This document shows, one piece after another, positions 24,375-34,396 of a stretch of 64,000 bases of DNA. Made by a program: the position numbers and the translations under genes. Positions within the stretch are counted from its first letter, which is position 1. Every line of letters starts with the position of its first letter. The stretch comes from JAADJA01 sp963840975 (GTDB lineage: Bacteria > Bacteroidota > Bacteroidia > Bacteroidales > JAADJA01). Under the pieces are notes generated by a model. That model was not told the origin of the DNA, did not search any database, and was given only the letters and a program-made list of their open reading frames with translations. The stretch lies in assembly GCA_963840975.1 (NCBI GenBank), contig CAWJBC010000002.1, forward strand, positions 186,001 to 250,000. Direction: 5' to 3'.

Positions 24375-27300
24375 TTATTTTACAAATACTTTTTTCGTTA
24401 CTACACTTTCGTTGCTCATAACTTTAACTACATAGTAAGCGCTCTTATTCAACGTAACTTTGTTGAGCATAGCTGTAATGTTGGTACGGGCAACTTCCTG
24501 ACCCATAAGATTATAAACCATTATATCGCCTTTGGTATTTGCAGGAACCGAAACATAAACATCCTTTTGACTTGAGTAAATGTTGATCATGTCGGCTGTA
24601 TTTTCACCTACTGTCAATGGAGTGAAATGAACAATAAACCGATTATCGAAACTCAGGTCGTAGTTGAAGGTATAGGTATCGCTCTTCAAATCAGTGAAGG
24701 TGCCTGTAAGTAAATCTTCGAGGACGACATCAGCAAATTCACTGGTTTCAGTAGCAGTGATTGTAAAGTCACCGGGAACTCCTGCTTTAACACCAACCGT
24801 AACTGTATTGGTGGCCGGTAAAGAGTTAATAGCCATCATACCATTTTCGGTTGAGTAAATTGCCGGAGCTTCTGTTACATCGCCAAAAAGTTTATGAGCA
24901 TCCCATTGTCCATCGAAATCAGAAGTTGCAACATCAAGGAAACGAATAACTGTTTCATCAGTATAGCCATTGCCACTGATTTCAAGTCTTACGATATCTG
25001 AAACTTCATCTTTATAGAAAGTTGAGCTGCTGTGGGTGCGAACTGTATTGGTCATGTTGAGTGTTCCCAATGTAAATCCGTTAGTAACACCAACAAAGAA
25101 AGCCTGGCATGAAGGAATGTAACGACTTCCGCCATTAGCTCCGACACCTCCTACATAACTGGCCCAGGTTGCACTATTGACATGTCGGTAAGTAGCATTG
25201 TCAACATTCGTCTTTGTCCATCCTGCAGCAGCATCCCAGTCAATGGGTGAAGGATAAGGATTTCCAACTAAATTCCAGCCCTGTCCGTTTCGGGTAACAT
25301 TGTTGTTAATACCAATATTGCCGGTATTTAATGTTCCAACAAATGAAGCTGTTCCATTTGCATTATTCCATAAGGCATAACCCTGCATTGCATTTAGTGG
25401 AGTAGATGGAATAGTAATATCAGTATAAAGGTTAGTAGATTCAGTATGATTCTGCAAATATAATCCGAGGAACATATTTGCAGTCGCACCAGAAACGGGC
25501 GATGAAATCAAATGCCATTCGCTTCCGGTATAATTGCGGTTTACTGTTGCTGTACCTGATACTGTAAGATTTCCGTTATCCAGCAATGAAGCTCCCGAAG
25601 CAATGGTAATATTGTTGCAACTTGAAGGGGCTGAAATGGTAGGATAATTTGTTAATCCGCCAGGTATTATTACGCTGATTCCTGAAGTTGGAAGACTATT
25701 TGGGATCCAGTTTAAAATGTTAGCCCAGTCTGAACTGATTGCTCCTGTCCAGGTCGCGAAGAGCGGGTCATATATAGAAATATCATCAACGTAGAGATAG
25801 CCGTTACCAGCTGCGCTGAAGCAATGCCATCCTATATTATATACACCTGTATTCGCAGGGGTAAAGGAACATGTGACTTGTGTATAGACTGTTGAGGCAT
25901 ATCCAGTAATTGTATAAATTGCAGGACTTGTCATTCCAACCACTGTAGGAGAAGATCCCCATTTTAATTCAAGATTTTGAGGCGCAAGGGAAGACGAAAT
26001 TTTTGTCCAGAATTGAACTGTGTAACTAACACCACCTGTTAATTCCAGGCCATTTGTAAAATACCAGTCGTCCACAGAAACAACAAAGTTACTTGAAATA
26101 CGAATAGAGTTAGCTCCACTATGAGCCTGACTTGCGTTATAATAAGCAGACCATGTAGAAAAATCATTATTATTGTCAACAACAGTTCCACATCCAACAG
26201 AATTCGATTCGAAGCCTTCAATGAACGGAACTGGGTAACTTGAACAAAGTGTTGTTGCACTGGTGGTAACACCTGCAAGAGAATAAATATTATTATTCGC
26301 TGGTTCATAAGACCATGCTTTATAATAATAAGTTACCTGGTTTGGTGCGAGTCCTGAGTGATTGAAGGCGCTCAAAGGTCCAACATAAATTACATCACCT
26401 CCTCCTGGAATGGAATTACCAACTATATAAGCCGTTCCGTTTACCGGCTGTCCAAAAGTGTTATTTAAGGTAGTCGCTATAATCACATCACTGTTAAATA
26501 CATTTTTTGTCCATGCCAAATCAATTTGAGTAGCGCTGAAAGTAGTAGCTGTGAAGCCTGAAGGCTGTGCGATATTGGTGGTGTTGCTCACCGTTACCCC
26601 AAGAGAATAGGATGAACCGTCATAAGAGAAAGCCTTATAATAATGGGTAGTTGCCCCGGCAAGTCCCGTATGGTTAATCGGTGAAGTCATTCCATTATAT
26701 AACAAGTATCCTCCGGCAAAAGCATCACCAATATTTGCAGGTGGCCCTCCTACAGGTGCGGTAAAGGTTCCGGTAGTATTCCAGACAATTACTACATTAT
26801 TATTAGCAGGATTTGGCAAAAATGTCAGATCGATCTGAGATGAACTGATAAGTGTTGTACTAACACCGCCTGGGTTCAGAACTGTAGCAGCCGGTAATCC
26901 GGTAAACTCATCAGCTCCGATATCCGGTAATAATAACCGGGTATCACCATCATAGTCATCGGTAATAACTATAGGTGAAGTTACCTGTATTCCACCGCTT
27001 TCGCAATTTGTAACTATCGAGGTCTTCATGTGCAAGTCAAATGGGAGATTGATTACATCTTCAAATGGGGGAAGCTCACGGAAAGAACCGGCATCCCTTG
27101 TGGGGCCAGCCAAAGCCTGGTAATCTGTAAAGAAATAGGGAGTTACACCGTCAAAGTAGGTTACGCATAAAAAATTTACCTCTTCTTCATTTACGTAGAA
27201 AATATTGCCATTTGAGTTATTGGAGTAGGAAGGTAGTCCGGCTACTTCTGCGCTTCTCCGGTAAGCACTTACGATCCCACCTGTAGTTGTTGACATGTTG

Positions 27301-29009
27301 ACAAGTATATTGTTCCTTAAATCTAACGTTGGAAATGTGGAAGCGTACAATGCAGATGTATAAAAGTAAATACCTGTACTTGATGCATTCAGATAAACAG
27401 TGTTGTAAAATACATTAACGTTTGTTCCATTGCTTACATTGATACCTGCAACAGAATTTACAAAATTTGTCAAAGTTCCGGTTCCTGCAGGGGCTCTTAA
27501 ATCGGATACAAAGTTGTTATACACATTCATATTTGCTCCGCCTGCAATAGTTATCCCATTAACAGCAACAAATGATGCACCTCCGCCAGCACTCAGGTCG
27601 TAAACATTGTTTTTGTATAATTTACCCGGGTTGCCGTTTGTAAAGTTGATACCAGTCATAGTACCACCTTGAGTAGCCCCGGCTGATGTTGTATTGGAGT
27701 TTGAAAAAATGTTGTTGTCATAAGCATTTGAAGTACCTGAAGAAGCTACTCTTATGCAAACAAATGTTCCTCCTGTTCCGCTTTTGGTATTGTTGGATAC
27801 TGTATTGTCGTACATGGTAAGGTTTCCACTATTACCAGCGTCAATACCTGTAAAACTACCGGTTCCGGGAATGTTATTATTCGTCACAGTATTTGAGTAA
27901 AAATTCAGGACGCCTGGTGACCCGCTGCTAGTAATACCTGAGAATGCCTGACCGGTAGCCAAAGGATTATTTGTACAGTTTTGAACGATATTATTATAAA
28001 TATTACTTGTAAAAGCAGCATCGCCGGTTTGCGCACTGATACCTGAGATCCCTATAAAACCGGCAGTTGGAGCAATAGTAACCGTATTGTTAAAGATGTC
28101 AAAATTTGTAGAGACGGAAGGAATAATTATTCCAATTAAACTTGATACAGGTGTGGCTGTAGAAGTGCTAATAGTATTATTTGCCACCGTTAATGCTTTC
28201 ATATATCTTGCACTTATACCATAGGTGTCAAAGTTTGTGATAGTATTGGTGCCGTCAAGACCAATCTGAATGTTTTGGTTGAACATGTCGTAAGGTGCAA
28301 GAGCATTCCATCCAGTAATATCAATTCCATTTTTTACATTGGTAATCACGTTGTTGAAGAATTTACAGTCGTTCATTGCATCGGAAGTGCTGCCTCCTGT
28401 AAGGTTAATCGTAGCGGTTGAAGTGGCAAGGTGGTTGCCTGCATAAATCCCTGTGCAGATTGTGGGGTTGGTCGGTGCGGGGGCTTTGTTCAGTGTTATT
28501 GTGCAATTTTTTATGGTTATATTCTGGCATCCATCAAATGGAGCTACGTTACTTAATTTTACCATCGCATAACCAAACTCCATACGTGAAAGCTGAACAG
28601 TATTACCGGCGATTTCCGTAAGGTCAATCCCGTCAATGGTTACATTGTCGGTTCCTGCAATTTTCCAGATAGCATCCAGGTTTGTTGTAGTACCCACCCA
28701 TGCGGATAGCAATGGTGGATTTGTCCCGGTGCCAGACCTTTGAAATGTAATGGAATAGCTAACACTATTTGCATTTAAAAGTGTGTTGCCAAGCAGATAT
28801 CCACCTACCGGTGCTGTTTCAAGGTAATCGTCCGCCACAATAAATGTCGTATTTCCATTGATACCTAAAGTATTCAGGTCAGCTATGGCTGCCTGCAAAG
28901 TAGAATAGCCCGGTGAGCCTAAAGGGATGTAATACGTCCCTGAAAGCTGAGCGTAAGAAGCTGCGCTGATTGTCAACGCCAAAATCAAAGTAAGTAGTGA
29001 TCTGTTCAT
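24375..29009 (-). CDS. Giant beta-helix surface protein with T9SS type-A domain
   Basis: 1544 residues. A signal peptide (1-21, SAASYAQ) leads into GYSTLQAAIADLNTLG, the entry to a long right-handed beta-helix (about 25-690) of Asn-rich rungs that ends at DIGADEFTGL. Two or three fibronectin-III-like repeats follow (705-920, each with YYKAFSYDG/YYKAWSYEP), then a jelly-roll-like segment (925-1060). The last 450 residues (WHLISSP, WNLVGNPYPSPIDW, HKLFGD, EFADVVLEDLLTG) match the second half of the 722-residue protein at 40992. The end is a T9SS type-A domain (VYNLMGQEVA...VVKVMSNESVVTKKVFVK). Its ATG overlaps the stop of the 77-residue ORF by four bases (ATGA), indicating translational coupling. 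Extracellular; ligand unknown. Confidence 0.88.
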   Translation of the reverse strand: MNRSLLTLILALTISAASYAQLSGTYYIPLGSPGYSTLQAAIADLNTLGINGNTTFIVADDYLETAPVGGYLLGNTLLNANSVSYSITFQRSGTGTNPPLLSAWVGTTTNLDAIWKIAGTDNVTIDGIDLTEIAGNTVQLSRMEFGYAMVKLSNVAPFDGCQNITIKNCTITLNKAPAPTNPTICTGIYAGNHLATSTATINLTGGSTSDAMNDCKFFNNVITNVKNGIDITGWNALAPYDMFNQNIQIGLDGTNTITNFDTYGISARYMKALTVANNTISTSTATPVSSLIGIIIPSVSTNFDIFNNTVTIAPTAGFIGISGISAQTGDAAFTSNIYNNIVQNCTNNPLATGQAFSGITSSGSPGVLNFYSNTVTNNNIPGTGSFTGIDAGNSGNLTMYDNTVSNNTKSGTGGTFVCIRVASSGTSNAYDNNIFSNSNTTSAGATQGGTMTGINFTNGNPGKLYKNNVYDLSAGGGASFVAVNGITIAGGANMNVYNNFVSDLRAPAGTGTLTNFVNSVAGINVSNGTNVNVFYNTVYLNASSTGIYFYTSALYASTFPTLDLRNNILVNMSTTTGGIVSAYRRSAEVAGLPSYSNNSNGNIFYVNEEEVNFLCVTYFDGVTPYFFTDYQALAGPTRDAGSFRELPPFEDVINLPFDLHMKTSIVTNCESGGIQVTSPIVITDDYDGDTRLLLPDIGADEFTGLPAATVLNPGGVSTTLISSSQIDLTFLPNPANNNVVIVWNTTGTFTAPVGGPPANIGDAFAGGYLLYNGMTSPINHTGLAGATTHYYKAFSYDGSSYSLGVTVSNTTNIAQPSGFTATTFSATQIDLAWTKNVFNSDVIIATTLNNTFGQPVNGTAYIVGNSIPGGGDVIYVGPLSAFNHSGLAPNQVTYYYKAWSYEPANNNIYSLAGVTTSATTLCSSYPVPFIEGFESNSVGCGTVVDNNNDFSTWSAYYNASQAHSGANSIRISSNFVVSVDDWYFTNGLELTGGVSYTVQFWTKISSSLAPQNLELKWGSSPTVVGMTSPAIYTITGYASTVYTQVTCSFTPANTGVYNIGWHCFSAAGNGYLYVDDISIYDPLFATWTGAISSDWANILNWIPNSLPTSGISVIIPGGLTNYPTISAPSSCNNITIASGASLLDNGNLTVSGTATVNRNYTGSEWHLISSPVSGATANMFLGLYLQNHTESTNLYTDITIPSTPLNAMQGYALWNNANGTASFVGTLNTGNIGINNNVTRNGQGWNLVGNPYPSPIDWDAAAGWTKTNVDNATYRHVNSATWASYVGGVGANGGSRYIPSCQAFFVGVTNGFTLGTLNMTNTVRTHSSSTFYKDEVSDIVRLEISGNGYTDETVIRFLDVATSDFDGQWDAHKLFGDVTEAPAIYSTENGMMAINSLPATNTVTVGVKAGVPGDFTITATETSEFADVVLEDLLTGTFTDLKSDTYTFNYDLSFDNRFIVHFTPLTVGENTADMINIYSSQKDVYVSVPANTKGDIMVYNLMGQEVARTNITAMLNKVTLNKSAYYVVKVMSNESVVTKKVFVK

Positions 29010-29239
29010 TTTTTCTCAATTTTAGTGTTATTTATTTTGTCCTGATTCTCTGATTGATTCATTTTATCCAATATTTTTTCCAAAATCCGGTTTTGTAATT
29101 TTTTTAATTCGAGAAATTCTTCAATGGATTTTTCACTCGCCATTTCTTCAACAGGTGTCTCATCTGCGATAGGATACTCGCTTGACGGAATGTCCTTGAT
29201 TTGCTCCACTTGTTTTCTCTTATTTTTAATACTTTTCAT
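29006..29239 (-). CDS. Small charged coiled-coil protein coupled to the beta-helix gene
   Basis: A 77-residue acidic/basic helical protein without signal peptide (SEKSIEEFLELKKLQNRIL, then DKMNQSENQDKINN). Its TGA overlaps the ATG of the 1544-residue T9SS gene. A -7 box (TAAATTTG on the minus strand, 29271-29278) lies 32 bp before the start and the TACA operator lies further upstream. The 53-residue ORF at 15894 is its likely counterpart. It could be a cytoplasmic partner of the cargo or of the regulator, or simply a translation leader. Confidence 0.68.
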   Translation of the reverse strand: MKSIKNKRKQVEQIKDIPSSEYPIADETPVEEMASEKSIEEFLELKKLQNRILEKILDKMNQSENQDKINNTKIEKK

Positions 29240-29270
29240 TTTTTACACGCTCCAACAAAACCATTAATAT

Positions 29271-29278
29271 CAAATTTA
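29271..29278 (-). promoter_or_regulatory. -7 box of the coiled-coil/beta-helix operon
   Basis: Reads TAAATTTG on the minus strand, fits TAnnTTTG and is 32 bp before ATG 29239. Confidence 0.4.
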
Positions 29279-29351
29279 ATATTATGAAATGGACTATTTT
29301 TGAAATGTCGGGCAAAATTCATTTAGTATTAATAACCACGCAAATTATTCG

Positions 29352-29405
29352 CCTCTACAATAACTTTACAAAGGACAAAATGAACCTGTACATTACCTGT
29401 ACAAG
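29352..29405 (-). promoter_or_regulatory. Four-half-site TACA operator (copy A)
   Basis: TACA begins at 29356, 29367, 29389 and 29400 (11-22-11). The last two are each part of cctgtaca, a direct repeat with an 11-bp step, so half-sites fall on one face of the helix. The site is about 78 bp upstream of the -7 box and directly between the TPR-LuxR gene (stop 29491) and the 77-residue ORF. Confidence 0.65.
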
Positions 29406-29490
29406 GAACAAAGACGAGACATAAAAGGATGTTTATCAGTCCTTTAATTAACTGCTGAATAAATTATACTGTAAGTCTGACGGGAAAAAT

Positions 29491-31224
29491 CTATATTGAG
29501 GAAAGAAATGTGATCAGGTTGACATCAGAATTAGCGATTCCAAGTTTTTGCCTTAACCGGTAACGTGCGGTTTCGAGTGAACTAACCCGCTGGCCGGTAA
29601 GTTCAGCAATATCTTTGGAAGACATATTGAGTCGAAGAAACGCACAAAGCTTTAAATCGTTTGGACTTAAGGATGGGAATCTCTCTAATAACTTATCGTA
29701 AAACTTTCCATGCACTTCCTTGAACCGGGTTGAAAATTCCTTCCAGATTTCCTCCTCCTGGTTTTTTTGCAGTTCATTCGCTACTTTCTTGATCGTACTC
29801 TTTACTTCAGGTGAGGTTGCTTCTTTTTCTATGGTAATCAACTTTTCGGAAAGATCAGCCAACATTTCATTTTTCTTCATCAACGACATTACATTGATAA
29901 CCATTTCTTTATTCTTGAATTCCAACTCCTTTTCATGACTGGCACTTTCCAATTGCATTTTTTTTGCTTTCAACCGCAACTGTTTTGCAATCAATATTAT
30001 AATAATCAAACTAAAAAATAAGAACCCTGATATAATCAGTATGACTACATTTTTACGCTGCCGGGCAATCTTCAGGTTTTGTTCATTCTTCTCGAATTGA
30101 TATTGCAATTCGAGTTTCGTCAGTGTTTTTTGTTTTTCATCGAGAAAAAGGCTGTCTTTGTATTGGTTCTCAAGAATATAATAACGATAAGCTGAAGAGG
30201 AATCTTGTTCAGAAAGATAAATCTTATTAAGAATTTCAGCAGCATTAACAACGATTTCCTTATATCCTTCCATTTCGGCAAGATTTAAGGTATTTAAGGC
30301 AATTGTTTTCGATTGCTCAGGTTTCCCGGTTTCAAAATATATTTTGCTCAACATTACCTGGCTTTTCCCAAGCCTGAGCTTATTCCCAATCTTTTCAAAA
30401 ATTTCCCTTGCTTGCTGAATTTTTAAAATTGCTTCGGGAAATCGCTTCTGATCAAAATAAACATCAGCAATATTTAAATAATTATTGGCAACAAGATATG
30501 AATTTCCTTCCTCAAGGTTTATTTTGATCGCTTCTTCATATTTATCAATGGCTTTGTCATATTCATGTTTTTCAAAATATACTTTTGCAACATTGTTCAG
30601 ATTGCTTGCAATTCCAACCTTGCTATTAATCTCTCTTGCCAATTCAATTGATCGGGAATAATAATCTACTGCCTTGTCATAATCTTTCTGGTCAAAATAC
30701 AACGTCCCGATACGGCAAAATGTAGCGCCCAAACCTTCCTTATGGTGCAATTTTTCGTAAATTTTTAAACTGGAGTAAAAATTCTCAGAACTCTTTGCCT
30801 GGTTCCCAATATCATAATAAATAACGCCTATTGCATCCAGTGATTCAGCCAGCTCTTTATCCAGGGACAGGTCTTCGGCAAGGTTCTTTGCTTCAATTGC
30901 ATACTCCATTGCCTTGTTTAAATCCGACATAAAATAATATATTCTTGCCAAAAGTAGGTTTGCCCTCAGTCTGCCTTTATCATTCGCCGAATTCTCTGCT
31001 ATTTGATAAGCCTTTTCCCCTAGAATTAACGCTTTTGAGACATCTGAATCTACTAAATGATCAGCAAGGGAAAATAAAATTTCAAATTTTTTATCTTGAT
31101 CCTGTTCCTGTGTCAATACCCTCTCAAGGCTATCTATTGCCTTACTATTCTGGGAAAATGAAGCCAGAGGTAAAGTCCATGAAAACAGCAGAAATATCAG
31201 GTTCTTGAAAAACATTTGAATCAT
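29491..31224 (-). CDS. TPR / transmembrane / LuxR-type HTH regulator
   Basis: A signal peptide (1-24, ending ASFSQ) is followed by eight or so TPR units (about 45-350; e.g. DYDKAVDYYSRSIELAREI, EYDKAIDKYEEAIKINLEE), a coiled coil, a transmembrane helix (about 390-413, VILIISGFLFFSLIIIILIA), a charged coiled coil and a LuxR/GerE-like HTH (about 525-577: SLSPNDLKLCAFLRLNMSSK, DIAELTGQRVSSLETARYRL). It should be a membrane-anchored transcription factor with TPRs outside the inner membrane. A paralogue lies at 16251-18041. The gene lies immediately before the operator and the small-ORF/beta-helix operon. ATG 31224 follows the -7 box at 31243-31250. Confidence 0.87.
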   Translation of the reverse strand: MIQMFFKNLIFLLFSWTLPLASFSQNSKAIDSLERVLTQEQDQDKKFEILFSLADHLVDSDVSKALILGEKAYQIAENSANDKGRLRANLLLARIYYFMSDLNKAMEYAIEAKNLAEDLSLDKELAESLDAIGVIYYDIGNQAKSSENFYSSLKIYEKLHHKEGLGATFCRIGTLYFDQKDYDKAVDYYSRSIELAREINSKVGIASNLNNVAKVYFEKHEYDKAIDKYEEAIKINLEEGNSYLVANNYLNIADVYFDQKRFPEAILKIQQAREIFEKIGNKLRLGKSQVMLSKIYFETGKPEQSKTIALNTLNLAEMEGYKEIVVNAAEILNKIYLSEQDSSSAYRYYILENQYKDSLFLDEKQKTLTKLELQYQFEKNEQNLKIARQRKNVVILIISGFLFFSLIIIILIAKQLRLKAKKMQLESASHEKELEFKNKEMVINVMSLMKKNEMLADLSEKLITIEKEATSPEVKSTIKKVANELQKNQEEEIWKEFSTRFKEVHGKFYDKLLERFPSLSPNDLKLCAFLRLNMSSKDIAELTGQRVSSLETARYRLRQKLGIANSDVNLITFLSSI

Positions 31225-31242
31225 CTAAAATAATTTCCACGA

Positions 31243-31250
31243 CAAAAATA
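31243..31250 (-). promoter_or_regulatory. -7 box of the TPR-LuxR regulator gene
   Basis: Reads TATTTTTG on the minus strand, 19 bp before ATG 31224. Confidence 0.4.
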
Positions 31251-31310
31251 ACATTTTTACTTTTTGCCGGATCAGATTCTGAACGTTCGAAAAGTTCGGT
31301 TTTGTCAATA

Positions 31311-34283
31311 TCAAAGCGGTTTCAGAACCACACCCATATTCTTCCTTCCGTTAATTTTTACGATCATGGGTTTGTCAAAACGGATATGCCGGATGAAATC
31401 ATCTTCAAACAAAGGTTGTAGCTCATTAAGGTAATCAAGATCATAAAACCCATCTTTAATAAATGGATTAATGGTAAAATAGCCGACCCTGAAAGAGGTT
31501 AGGTTTTGGAAGAAATGTGTGCCCTGGCTCGGATCAATGCGATAATTTTCCAGTCCTGACTCAACAATTACCCTTGCCGCCGAAATCTGTGGCCACTTAA
31601 CCGGAATTCCCAACCAGGGATCGGTTGAACCCCATCTGCCAGGACCAACAAGAATATAAAATCGCTTATCCTTTAAAAAGACGTCGTTAAGTCTTCCAAT
31701 ATCTTCAGCTATTTGTTTGCTTTTTGAAGGGTCAAAAGATTCCGGTTTTATATAAACAAAGTCATAAAGGTTTTCGATGATACCGTTGCCGAGCGCAGAA
31801 TTTGACTGTATGATAGTGTCTTTATCTGTTATTTCACCCATATCAATGTTGATCGTTTCTTTATTATCAACAATGGGTCTGATTTGAAGTAAATTGAATA
31901 TTCTGACTTCATCTTTTTGCCTGTGAAGATTTACTGCAAACTCAATCTCGACCGGTTTATTCATTTCCTTTTGTCCAATTTTCAGGGCTGTATCAAGGAT
32001 TTCCGCAAGTGGAAATACTTCATGCTGTAAAATATTCGAAAAGGTAATGACCCTTTTGCCATCATATACCAACCCATCTCTTAACACCTGATTATTGAAA
32101 TCGTAAGTTGAAGCAATATGCTTGAGCGATCCATCATTTTCCGCTTCATTTATTTTGAGCTTTAGCAGATTTGCTCCATCATCAACAGTAGCTTTAAAGC
32201 TGGATGTTTCAAGGTTAAGTGCATAAAAGAACTTCTGGGTTTCGCGCAAAGCCATCTCCGGTGATCCCAATTGTAAAATCTTTTTGGGATATTTGGGTGA
32301 AAACCTGAGCGTAAGGCCTCCATCAACTATATACTTACCAAGCCCCAGGGCAATGTTGGCAATACCGTCCTCCGGTTTTTCCGGTTCAATAGGATAGAAA
32401 TTGATTGATCTTGCAACGCCGGAAATGGAAGGGTAAAATCTGTTCCCGTGCCTTTCTCCGCAAACTTCCTGCAGAACAATTGCCATTTTTTCCTCGTCAA
32501 TTACATTCATGGTCGCAGTCATGTAAGCTTTGCTGTCTTTGAAAAAAGCAGAAGCATACACACTCTTGATAGCATCCGAAAGCATTTCGATCATCAGGCG
32601 TTCATCGTTGGCAACGTGGGGAATCATGTAGGTGGAATAAATACCTGCAAACGGCTGGTAATGTGAATCCTCCAACAAACTTGAGGATCGGACTGCTACA
32701 GGATTATGGATCACAGATATGAAAGTATAAAGGTCCTCATGAATCCGAAAGGGTAACCTTGCCTCGACGAACCTGTCCAGGATTTCTTCATCGGTCAGGT
32801 CGCCTGAAAGGGCAACCGAATAAAGATTGTTTTCTTCCATAAATTCATCGAAAACATCAGTGCACAGCACAACTGTTCTTGGAATCGTGACGATCACATC
32901 CTTAAATTTGTCTAAAATTTTATTTCGCATGATCAGAGAGTCAAGAAATGCCAATCCCCTTGCCTTTCCACCAATAGAGCCTTCACCAATCCGGGTGAAA
33001 GTAAAATACTCATCAAAACTTTCCCGGTAAAATTCGGCGATCACTCCCCGCGCTTTATTAAGTCTGAAACTGGCAATGGCATCAAACATGAATTTTCTGA
33101 CTTCATCGAGATTTTTAAAATCTTCGATTCTCATGTCCCTGATGAGATCGGCAAGCGGAAAGAGTGCACGCGCCCTGAACCATTTACTGAAATGGTTGCG
33201 CGTAATATGGTACTCAAGTGATGTATCGGGAATCCTGAACAATAATTCCTGAAACGATTTCAGGTCTGATGCCCGCATCACTTCTTTTCCGGTGTCAGGG
33301 TCTTCGAATACAAAATCTCCAAAAGCAAAATATTCAAAAATAAAATTCCTCAATTCGAGTGAAAGGGTCTTTGAGTACTTATTGATAAACCCTACCTTTA
33401 TTTCTTTGGCTAATTCTTCACTATTGGTATCCGATGACTGCAGCAACAATGGCATAAACTTATCATCGTTCTTTATTTTCTGACACAACCTGATTCCAGC
33501 CTCCGGATCAACCTTGCCTTCGCGCATATACCTCAGATCGGTGATTACACCAAGCATGCTCTTTTTGTACTTTTCGTAAATTCCAATGGCTTCTTCATAA
33601 GTTGTGGCTAAAAGAATTTTTGGTCGCCCGCGCATTCTGAGCATCTTTTGGTGCTCATTCAATCCCTCCATCATAAACTTAAGCGATTGCTTAAAAATAA
33701 TCTTATAAATATTCGGCAGATAACTCGAATAAAACCGGATGGAATCTTCAACAAGCAGTATGGTTTGCACTCCGACTTCACGTACATCATGATCAACATT
33801 CATTTTATCCTCAATCAGCTTGATAATCGCCATCAGGATGTCGGCATTGCCCAACCAGCTAAATATATAATCAATAGCGCTTAGATCATCCTGGCTGACC
33901 TTCAGCGATATCTTTCTTGAAAAGGGAGTAAGTACAACGATAGGAATTTTTGGGAATTTTTGCTTGATCCTTTTTGCCAGCCCAAAAGTATCTGTCTCTT
34001 CAGCACTTAGCATTGTGATGATCAAATCAATTTTTTCCTCTTCAAATTTTTCAAATGCCTCCTCTTCCGAACTCGCAAGGATAAACTGAGGCGGATAACG
34101 CAGGTTAAGCGAAACATATTCATTAAAAATCTGCTCATCAATCCTGCCATCGTCCTCCAGCATAAAGGCATCATAAGCGCTCGATATAAGCAAAACATGG
34201 TAAATTCTCTTCTTCATCAGTTTGTTGAAGGAGGTATTACTGAAATAATATTTAGGTGCCCTGAGCGGATTCTGCATATACAT
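31311..34283 (-). CDS. PEP/pyruvate-binding (PPDK-type ATP-grasp) protein with receiver-like N-terminus
   Basis: 990 residues, cytoplasmic. Two response-regulator-like domains come first (about 25-155 and 170-325; KIDLIITM, FPKIPIVVLTPF, then TILLVEDS, MLGVITDLRYMREG). A linker is followed by a PPDK/PEP-synthase nucleotide-binding domain (about 431-830) with GEGSIGGKARGLAFL, NPVAVRSSSLLEDS, FAGIYSTYM and LLQIRPIV. The C-terminal region has VGPGRWGSTDPWLGIPVKW. The swivelling phospho-histidine domain and the PEP-binding barrel of true PEP synthase are absent. It could be a signalling or regulatory phosphotransferase. It is divergent from the kinase-like gene at 34425. ATG 34283 or 34277. Confidence 0.8.
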   Translation of the reverse strand: MYMQNPLRAPKYYFSNTSFNKLMKKRIYHVLLISSAYDAFMLEDDGRIDEQIFNEYVSLNLRYPPQFILASSEEEAFEKFEEEKIDLIITMLSAEETDTFGLAKRIKQKFPKIPIVVLTPFSRKISLKVSQDDLSAIDYIFSWLGNADILMAIIKLIEDKMNVDHDVREVGVQTILLVEDSIRFYSSYLPNIYKIIFKQSLKFMMEGLNEHQKMLRMRGRPKILLATTYEEAIGIYEKYKKSMLGVITDLRYMREGKVDPEAGIRLCQKIKNDDKFMPLLLQSSDTNSEELAKEIKVGFINKYSKTLSLELRNFIFEYFAFGDFVFEDPDTGKEVMRASDLKSFQELLFRIPDTSLEYHITRNHFSKWFRARALFPLADLIRDMRIEDFKNLDEVRKFMFDAIASFRLNKARGVIAEFYRESFDEYFTFTRIGEGSIGGKARGLAFLDSLIMRNKILDKFKDVIVTIPRTVVLCTDVFDEFMEENNLYSVALSGDLTDEEILDRFVEARLPFRIHEDLYTFISVIHNPVAVRSSSLLEDSHYQPFAGIYSTYMIPHVANDERLMIEMLSDAIKSVYASAFFKDSKAYMTATMNVIDEEKMAIVLQEVCGERHGNRFYPSISGVARSINFYPIEPEKPEDGIANIALGLGKYIVDGGLTLRFSPKYPKKILQLGSPEMALRETQKFFYALNLETSSFKATVDDGANLLKLKINEAENDGSLKHIASTYDFNNQVLRDGLVYDGKRVITFSNILQHEVFPLAEILDTALKIGQKEMNKPVEIEFAVNLHRQKDEVRIFNLLQIRPIVDNKETINIDMGEITDKDTIIQSNSALGNGIIENLYDFVYIKPESFDPSKSKQIAEDIGRLNDVFLKDKRFYILVGPGRWGSTDPWLGIPVKWPQISAARVIVESGLENYRIDPSQGTHFFQNLTSFRVGYFTINPFIKDGFYDLDYLNELQPLFEDDFIRHIRFDKPMIVKINGRKNMGVVLKPL

Positions 34284-34318
34284 ATTTCACTATTCTAAAT
34301 TTCTAATGTATGATGTTA

Positions 34319-34326
34319 CAAAAATA
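34319..34326 (-). promoter_or_regulatory. -7 box of the PPDK-type gene
   Basis: Reads TATTTTTG on the minus strand, 36 bp before ATG 34283; part of a divergent promoter region of about 140 bp. Confidence 0.4.
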
Positions 34327-34396
34327 TAAATTCCGAATGGCATTAAAGTAATGAAAAAAGATAACACTCAAACTTTATATACCGCAAAAAAATGCT

